Source: Gari tellinella (taxonomy: Eukaryota; Mollusca; Bivalvia; Cardiida; Psammobiidae). From it: a stretch of DNA of 64,000 bases. The translations under genes and the position numbers were made by a program. A model generated the notes under the pieces. That model was given only the letters and a program-made list of their open reading frames with translations, had not been told where the DNA came from and ran no database searches. Positions within the stretch are counted from its first letter, which is position 1. Every line of letters begins with the position of its first letter. Below, piece after piece: positions 57,245 through 64,000 of the stretch. The stretch lies in contig OV277863.1 of the NCBI GenBank assembly GCA_922989275.2, forward strand, positions 47,164,999-47,228,998, written 5' to 3'.

Positions 57245-60200
57245 CTGCAAGCAAACAGTAAACCTTATAAACCTGTTACTCATGCATCCCAGAAACATTC
57301 AACCCTTATCATGCTTCAAATCTATTGTCTGCTAAAATAAATCAAAACTAGTTTTTAAGCATTTCAAATAGATGAAAGGTTGCAGATGAGTGAAAACCAG
57401 TTTGGATCCAGATCAGATGACATGTAACGTGGCATCTGATTGGGATACAAACTGTTTGCAAATGTAAGCCAAGCTGCACTTAGCATGATAAGGGTTAGTG
57501 GAATTGACTATTATTTCCTTATTTAGGCTAGTTCATTAACCCATTACCTCATAAACATGCCTTTTTACGCCTCTGATTTATTCCTCCATTGAAGGAAATA
57601 GCTCAAATTTATACAATAATATATATGCATCATAAGAATTTTTTTCTATATTTTGGTAGATGGTAGCTTACAGCAGGCTGAACGTAAAGCAGAATGCGCC
57701 TCAGGCGCATTCTGCTTTACTTTCAACCTGTTTTAAGCGATCACATATCTTCAAAACTAGACACAGGCTATGGGGTAATGGGTTAATGGCTTAATGTTGC
57801 TTTTTGCAATATATTGCAGACCCTGATCAGAGGGCTCCTTTGCTGATCTATGTCTACACTGTTTGCATAGGACAAGTTTACCCTTCATAGATACATTGTT
57901 TGTAAAGTGATCTATTCCTCATGGTTCTAACAGGTCCTGACTTAAAGTCAAGGGAAACCTTTCCTACATCCAGACAGGTAGATGCTTAACACATTAACCA
58001 ATAAAACACCCTTTTAGTGCTTTTATATTCCTCCACCAAGATTAGTTCCACCTTATACAGTCATGGATATGCACCAATATTTCCTATATCCTGGCGGATG
58101 TCGCATAATGTCCGGTGAAAGTACAGTAGTTTGCGCCTTCAGGAGCATTCTGCTTTAATTTCAACTTGCTTTAAGCAACTGTCTTAAATATTGAAAACTA
58201 GCTATGGGGAAATGCTTAATGACCTTTAAATTCCAATTGGCTAATACTTTTATTGAACACAATAACAAAATAGTTACAAACCTTCAAGTAAATAATGGCA
58301 TCAGTTCCGAAACCATCCATAGAACACAAGACCAAATCCCCCTGAAAGTATCGGGCATACAGCCGTGACAATGGCAGCCCATACCCATACCCGGCCAGCG
58401 GGGCTCCACCCTCCCTACAGTGGGAGGGCATGGGCTGGGGTGCTGTAGTGTACATGTACTGAAACACCTCATCTATGGCGTTGAAAGGAATGCCACCACC
58501 CTGATCAGAAATCTGAAAACAAAATAGCAACCTTTTCAATTTGACTCATTCACCCCTGAAACTTTTAATGGACGATTCCAATTTCAAATACATCTAGTCC
58601 ATTTTTGACTATTTAGGGTTGGTTTTAACAATATATTTCAAAATGACAAACAGTGGAGACCCTGATCAGAGGGCTCCTTAAGGAGCCCTCTGATCAGGGT
58701 CTACACTGTTTGCATGGGACAGGTGTTATCCTCACAGGTACACTGTTTGTAAATAACGAGTATACTCGTCGCTAGGGTTGAATGTGTTAACATTGCCACA
58801 ACAAAAGTTGTTAGAAGACAATATAACTTGTCTGTTGGGGCTTTAGTCGCTGATGGTAAATTTTGGTGGGGAAATTGGAAGTCCACAACTGGTAAGAAGA
58901 ACCAGCAAACAGCTCATAAGAATGTTATATCCTATATCATTGGAGATCAGCATAACGTGCATATTGCAAACACTTTTCAACACTTGTATCTTACAGTGAA
59001 GATGATGTTACTCTTTCACGAGATAAATACAAAAATACAATGGGTACAGTAGATCAAAGGGTATACATGTAGTAGTAGTCAACACTTTTCAAAAAATTTA
59101 AAAATGTTCAAGATGTCACAGGGGTCAACATTTTCATACAAAGGGAAAGGTCTTGTCCTAAGGTCAAATAGAAGTTGTGATCAGTTTCTTGAAACTGCTA
59201 CAAAGAACCACAGTCAATGGGAATGTGAGGTTAATGACTGGATGACATCATAGGCTCTCCCGGACATTTGTCTGACAAGCTGAAAATGACAAGATTTTGA
59301 AAATTCTGATTTTTTTTATCCGACTGCCAAACAGTTTGGAGCCTGATCAGATGCCGGGTCACCCGGCATCTGATCTGGCTTCAAGCTGTTTGCAATGGAA
59401 AATTATTGTTTTCGCATGAAAATATCAATTAGGAAAGAAGACCATCTCCACTGTAATCTATCCAAAGCAAATCTAGGGGTGAGTTTTACCTTGATAGTTA
59501 GATCTTCCTTCCCTTTACACACAACTACCTTTAGTGGAGGTACCTCATTAGGGTGCTTCTCTACCACTGCTCGCATGGCATTCTACAAGACGAAAAAACA
59601 TCACATGTGAATAGGTCAAATACAATCAACTAACTACATCTAATTATATACTAGTTGTTTCTAGTTAATAGTCAATACAGTAGTTATAGTTGGGTTTTTT
59701 CCTACAGTCACTTAACCCATTACTCCATAAATATGTGTTTTTACTACCTTTAATTTATTTTGCCAATTAAGAAAATAGTCCCTTTTTTACAGTTATAAAT
59801 ATGTACCATAAGAATATTTTCTACATTCTAAAAGAAGGTATCTTGAAGCCGACTGAAAGTAAAGCAGAATGCTCCTAAAGGAGCATTCTGCTTTACTTTC
59901 AGCCTGCTTTACTAAATTAAAATTAAGCAACTGTGTCTTCAATACTAAAAGTAAGCTATGAAGTAATAGGTTGAACCAGTTCTGTAAACGACACAGGTAT
60001 GATGCTGTCTGGTTTAAATTGATTACATATACCAGTGTATACACCCATTGGACTTGATAGAGTGAGAGAAACATTTCCAACATGTTCTCCATTATGGCTC
60101 TTGTGTCTACATATTAGAATCCTCTCAAAGGACTTGGAGCAGAAATAAGGTTTCAACATTTGAAATATTCCCCAGATTTCGAGCTATGCACCAACTACCA

Positions 60201-60765
60201 AATTCTATGTTGTCCTTACTAATTAAAACGCCTCAAGCATTTGACTCTACTGAGTAGTCACAACACTTATTTTGTTGGAGGCATTAAAATTGTATTCAAC
60301 CCTAGTGACGAGTATACTCGTCATTTACAAACAGTGTACCTGTGAGGATTACACTTGTCCTATGCAAACAGTGTAGACCCTGATCAGAGGGCTCCTTAAG
60401 GAGCCCTCTGATCATGGTATACACTGTTTGTCATTTTGAAATATATTGTTTAAATCAACCCTAAATAGTCAAAACTGTACAGACTTATTTTGAAATTGGC
60501 TTTGTCCATTAAAAATGTCAGGGGTGAATGAGTTAAAGTACTGGATGTCAAATATCTGGAGCAAGGCACAAACATTTTTTAACAAGCAGTCAGATATATA
60601 GATACTAAAACTTAGAGCTACAATTAAGTAGAAAGATATTATCAACATAGAAACCATTTATCTATGACATATAAGTTGTATGTCTTACCTTCAAAAGCTC
60701 AAACAGCATATGATACAAATGGGAAGGTATATACACTAGTCGAATATTCTCTGACATTTCAAAAG
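57056..60765 (-). CDS. PDK: Pyruvate dehydrogenase kinase, C-terminal half (partial gene)
   Basis: Mitochondrial matrix kinase of the GHKL ATPase fold that phosphorylates and inactivates the E1-alpha subunit of pyruvate dehydrogenase. Four joined exons on the - strand (60765-60689, 59582-59490, 58512-58282, 57244-57056) encode the ATP-binding domain and tail. They include [13 protein letters not shown] running into NAMRA (N box), SDQGGGI (G1 box), [29 protein letters not shown], and a C-terminal SDW like the DW motif that anchors the partner subunit. YIPSHLYHM and RYFQGDL favour PDK over the branched-chain kinase BCKDK. Which PDK paralogue it is cannot be decided. The 5' exons were not found and likely lie beyond 64000. 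It converges with SMARCE1. Confidence 0.95.
57395..57465. repeat. Family D core hairpin in a PDK intron
   Basis: CAGTTTGGATCCAGATCAGA faces ATCTGATTGGGATAC; element ends unclear. Confidence 0.65.
57540..57782. mobile_element. Family A MITE, reverse, in a PDK intron
   Basis: TTAA at 57536 and 57783; core GAATGCGCCTCAGGCGCATTC. Confidence 0.9.
57810..57930. mobile_element. Family C MITE, partial
   Basis: TTGCAGACCCTGATCAGAGGG and TACACTGTTTGCATAGGAC remain. Confidence 0.65.
57990..58215. mobile_element. Family A MITE, diverged reverse copy
   Basis: TTAA at 57986 and 58216; core half lost. Confidence 0.7.
58282..58512 (-). CDS. PDK: PDK exon, G1 and G2 boxes
   Basis: 77 codons in phase 0; acceptor gttttcag, donor GTTTGT. 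It contains [20 protein letters not shown] (G1 Asp), an ATP lid with [15 protein letters not shown], and the RYFQGDL and [11 protein letters not shown] motifs shared with human PDK1-4. Confidence 0.97.
58548..58786. mobile_element. Family C MITE, reverse, in a PDK intron
   Basis: CTCATTCACCCCTGAAAC to GCTAGGGTTGAATGTG; TTAA at 58787; perfect core. Confidence 0.87.
59325..59400. repeat. Family D core hairpin
   Basis: AACAGTTTGGAGCCTGATCA faces GATCTGGCTTCAAGCTG around CCGGGTCACCCGG. Confidence 0.75.
59490..59582 (-). CDS. PDK: PDK exon, end of N box
   Basis: 31 codons in phase 0; acceptor cttgtag, donor GTAAAA. It encodes [20 protein letters not shown] and ends KGKEDLTIK. The N of NAMRA is the Mg-ATP-coordinating Asn of the N box. 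Confidence 0.95.
59716..59970. mobile_element. Family A MITE, reverse, in a PDK intron
   Basis: TTAA at 59712; core GAATGCTCCTAAAGGAGCATTC; right site mutated. Confidence 0.85.
60296..60532. mobile_element. Family C MITE in a PDK intron
   Basis: TTCAACCCTAGTGACGAG to GTCAGGGGTGAATGAG; TTAA at 60533; perfect CTCCTTAAGGAG core. Confidence 0.88.
60689..60765 (-). CDS. PDK: PDK exon, N-box helix
   Basis: On the - strand the acceptor is tcttccag and the donor GTAAGA. Phase 1 in, phase 0 out. It encodes [20 protein letters not shown] then FELLK, matching [19 protein letters not shown]. Confidence 0.95.
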
Positions 60766-60839
60766 CTGGAAGAAAAAGAAACAGATTAAAAATAGGCTAA
60801 TGCATGTGATCTTTCCGTTTTACTTTCAGCCTGCTTTAA

Positions 60840-62219
60840 CCCTTTACTCCATAGCTCGTTTACAGTTTTGGAGATAGGTGACCACTGAAAGCAGGTTTAA
60901 AGTAAAGCAGAATGTGCCTTAAGGCACATTCTGCCAGGGGCGTAGCTTGGCCGAAATGAAAGTGTAGGCATATCTTTTCTAGGGGGGGTCCGGGGGCATG
61001 CTCCCCCGGGAAAATTTTGAGTTCTACAACACTGTAGACGCATTTAAGGAGTGTCTGGGGAGACATTTATATGAAGAATTAATGGAATGAAAAGCTTCAA
61101 ACAACAGACAATTTTATTATTTTGCAAAGGAATATGTCTGCATATCTTCTTGAAAAAAACTCACCAAAAAACAACCCCACGTCAATTAGTATATGATAGG
61201 GTCTGATACCGTAATTTTTTCATTAACATACTTGCTACGTGAAACTGATGATTATTTGGATGTAACTTTCTTTTCGGGACAAATTGATCAAGCACACTAC
61301 AGGCCCGTATGAAATCCAAAGTAACTATTACCAATTTATGAACTCACTCTTACTAGGAGGGGATTGGTGAGGGTTGATTCCTAGATAGCCTCTGGTTTGT
61401 TCTGAGGGCGTTTTTGCGCGTCCAAGACAGGTAAAATTCTGCCATAAATATATGTAAAAACTCGGCTGAAAATAAAATAAATGTTCTGCTCCAGGTTATT
61501 ATAATGTAATTGTTGACAGGTTGTCTTCCATTAATCTCTAAGTTAGACTCTAACACCACCCTATCCCTATTTTATTGCATCTTTTTTTACTTTTTCAATT
61601 GTCGCAAGTATGAGGACAGTGTGTACGCGGTAGCGCGCGTGTTGCAGCTACATGTGCAATTGTACATGCGTGCCAACGGGGTGATTAGACCAATTAATAA
61701 GTGTACGGTTTCTTACTAGGGGGGTCCGGGGGTATGCTCCCCCGCAAAAATTTTATTCCTAGATAGTCTCTAGGTGCGTTCTGAGGCTTTTCCCGCGTTT
61801 GATAATGGCAAAATACTAACATGAATCTATGTAAAAATAATTGGGGTTCACCTCTACCCCCCCTTAGATGTCAATTTTATTGCTTTTTCTGCATTTTTAG
61901 CCTTTTTTATTTTTTGGACATCTGAAAATAAGTGTAGGCACGTGCCTACTTGCCTAATAGGAAGCTACGCCAATGTCTGCTTTGCTTTCAGCCTGCTTTA
62001 AGCTACATTCTACTAGGATTTAGAAAGTATTTCTTATGTTACATATTCATTATTGTATAAATCAAACTACTTTCTTCAGTGGAGGAATAAATAAAATGCG
62101 TAAAATTGATTATCTAAGGAGTAAAGGTTTAGCATACATCTGTCAATATGAACGAAATGTTATTATTGATCTTTATCAGGTAAGAGTGGTAGCGTATAAA
62201 GGCACTTCTATGGGGAATT
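60840..62219. mobile_element. Family A MITE split by a 1-kb transposon
   Basis: Left TTAA at 60836 with CCCTTTACTCCATAG. The core arm is cut at GGCACATTCTGC and resumes as TCTGCTTTGCTTTCAGCC at 61976. The right end is extended and diverged. Confidence 0.8.
60935..61975. mobile_element. 1041-bp hAT-like non-autonomous transposon (nested)
   Basis: It starts CAGGGGCGTAGCTTGG and ends GGAAGCTACGCCAATG, imperfect inverted ends of a type common in hAT elements. Subterminal AAGTGTAGGCA is near both ends. TCTGC flanks both sides. Two internal blocks share GGGGGGTCCGGGGG and ATGCTCCCCCG. No transposase. Confidence 0.82.
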
Positions 62220-62335
62220 ATTAAAAGCACCAAAGAGTGTTTTAATGAGGAAAACAGTTCGGGTGTAACTAAAACCATCAGTGATTTCTCATTTAAGTAC
62301 ACAATGAACATGTATTTATCAAGAACAGGTATTCG

Positions 62336-62504
62336 CAGGGCTCCAGATAAGAGATAGTAAACTGAACAAATCAAACATTCTTTCACTCATTTCAGCACCA
62401 AATCCTATCGTGTTACTACTCATTAAAATCTTCTTGACACCATAGGATTTAATGCAAACAAAAAAGATTTTTGTTTTTGAAATACTCCCCTTTTCTGTAG
62501 CCCT
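62336..62504. mobile_element. Family B MITE, core partly deleted
   Basis: CAGGGCTCCAGATAAGAG to CTTTTCTGTAGCCCT. Confidence 0.78.
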
Positions 62505-64000
62505 ATGTATAAGCATCCTACAGTGCTTTTGTAGAGAAGCAGTAAAACACAGAGGCTGATCTATTGGTACACTGGGCCTACACTGTTTGTCAAATTTAAG
62601 GTTCCCTTCCTCCAATATAGCAGCTCTCATGTCTTACAGACACAAGACCTTTAACACCCCTCTCCCTGCCATACAGCCTGCAGCTGAAGGATTGACTTCC
62701 CTCCACTGTGAAATCAATGTGCTCTCTGCTGGGTATGCTTAACTTAACAATACTGACATTTCAAATAGACTCTTTCATTTTCTCATAAATTACCAGTTTA
62801 TATTGCCTCAAAGGGTTTGACCCCTACAGAAATTAAAAGTATGACAAACAGTGCAGACCCTGTTCAGAGGGCTCCTAAAGGAGCCCTCTGAACAGGGTCT
62901 GCACAGTGTGCAAAAAAAGTTGATATCTGGTTCCAGCATAGTAAGGCTCAACCCATGCTTAATTCACTTAATGTGTTCTTTCACTTGAATCATACAATAT
63001 TCATACACTTCTTGTAGTCTTTTGCCTGCCTGAAACTTCTGATAATTTTGAAATTGCACCTCAGAGCCATCAGAAGCTGAAATCTAAGTTACTCAGGATC
63101 CAAACAAAACAACAGTGACACCTTGTATGCACACATCAATTTTAAGATTCAGTCTTAATAAATCAACAAGATAAGCATAACACTTCTTACCGTATATATT
63201 TATAGAAATATTCTAATAGGCTGTCTGCACTTTAACTCTTACAATGCTTTATTTTTAAATGAACTCTTCCATTTTCTTATAAATGACCAGTTCATATTGA
63301 CTCTCGAGGCGATTAGTCCGCAAGAATGAACAACACTACAGACCCTCATCAGAGGGCTCGTTCAGGAGCCCTTAAAGCCTTTAATCTGCGTCTACATCAA
63401 AGCACTGTCTGGGTTAATGTTTAACTTACCCATGTATTTTCTTAACCTTTAATGTTTGCAAGTAATTAAGTAAATTTCCTTGGATAGAGTATCATCTACG
63501 TAACTACCATGCACAATGTTATGTAAAAGTGCATGGTGGAGCATACATTATTCCCTTGTTTAAACAGAACTAAATGCAAATGCAATGTAAACAAATGCAG
63601 AAAATGACAGTTTATTGAAATTGCTGATGATTTATATTAATCTGGGTGGCAAATAGTGTAGATCCTGATCAGATACTAGGTTACCCTACGTCTGATCTGA
63701 CTCTAAGCAGTTTGCAACATTTGGCAATAACTGTGATACCACAGTGCGAAATGAAGAGTGTCTTCCCCATTGTACTCTTTCAAAAGTTTATATAGAATCA
63801 AAACTTGATACTTCAAACTCACGTTAGTTCAAACTTACCTATATTTCAAAATTAAAACCTAAGTGTTTCGATTGTAGATAGTATCTGAATGTCAAACAGT
63901 TGGGATCCAGATGAAATGCTAAGTTACCTCATCTGGATCCACTCTGTTTGCATAGATTAACCCTTCTCCTGCACAATTTGACTTTTTTTTAAAACAGTGA

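Larger units (their letters stand above)
60766..64000. other. PDK intron or upstream region
   Basis: No further PDK exon was recognised on the - strand. The region holds a family A copy with a nested transposon, a family B copy, and family C/D hairpins at 62820-62930, 63230-63420, 63650-63720 and 63890-63960. Confidence 0.6.

Noticed and set aside
58828..59052. 74-codon + strand frame in a PDK intron
   Set aside because: No splice context or conservation; opposite strand to the recognised gene.
60860..61066. Short - strand frame near PDK
   Set aside because: It spans the junction of a MITE and the nested hAT-like element.
62600..63100. Possible upstream PDK exon on the - strand
   Set aside because: Examined for the segment that precedes the [10 protein letters not shown] exon in PDKs; no matching peptide with splice sites was found.

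Overview
This is eukaryotic nuclear DNA. It is AT-rich, with long introns, canonical GT-AG splice sites and a very dense load of short palindromic transposable elements. Together with a tRNA-derived SINE and long elements that begin with AGCTCACC, this suggests a lophotrochozoan, most likely a bivalve mollusc. The species call is inference; the animal call is secure from the proteins.

Two protein genes are recognisable, and they converge tail to tail. On the + strand, sixteen coding exons between 9116 and 41863 encode SMARCE1 (BAF57), the HMG-box subunit of SWI/SNF (BAF) chromatin remodellers. The joined exons keep frame throughout (1602 nt, 533 residues plus stop). On the - strand, four exons between 60765 and 57056 encode the C-terminal half of a mitochondrial pyruvate dehydrogenase kinase (PDK). 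Its upstream exons were not found and probably lie beyond position 64000.

The most unusual feature is an exon at 30849-31235, inside the SMARCE1 locus between the last two common coding exons. It encodes two C2H2-type zinc fingers that resemble the C-terminal fingers of ZEB/zfh-1 proteins. Its acceptor and donor are both phase 1, as is the intron it sits in. It can therefore be included as a 129-codon cassette without breaking the frame, or end the transcript using its own stop and a nearby AATAAA. This predicts a SMARCE1 isoform carrying zinc fingers. A second oddity is a 69-bp tandem array at 19624-20351 that copies the end of a SMARCE1 exon together with its splice donor, giving eleven donors in a row; the first three extra donors would keep frame.

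Layout: 1-3170 has no gene, only diverged hairpin repeats. 3170-5880 is a composite of nested repeats. 6798-7677 is a transposon-like element. 9094-41863 is SMARCE1, with introns made largely of MITEs. 41864-57055 is intergenic and repeat-rich, with AGCTCACC elements at 45-48 kb and 54-55 kb. 57056-60765 is PDK. 60766-64000 is PDK intron or upstream sequence with more repeats.

The repeats fall into families, called A to I here. A, C and D sit in duplicated TTAA sites. B has 6-bp duplications. E, G and H sit in TA and start with CAGT. F starts with GGGGCCCG. I is a looser hairpin family. Families A, E and I share one internal core, and C, D and F share another, although their ends differ. Several insertions are nested. 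One of them gives a built-in comparison of an empty and a filled site for family A.
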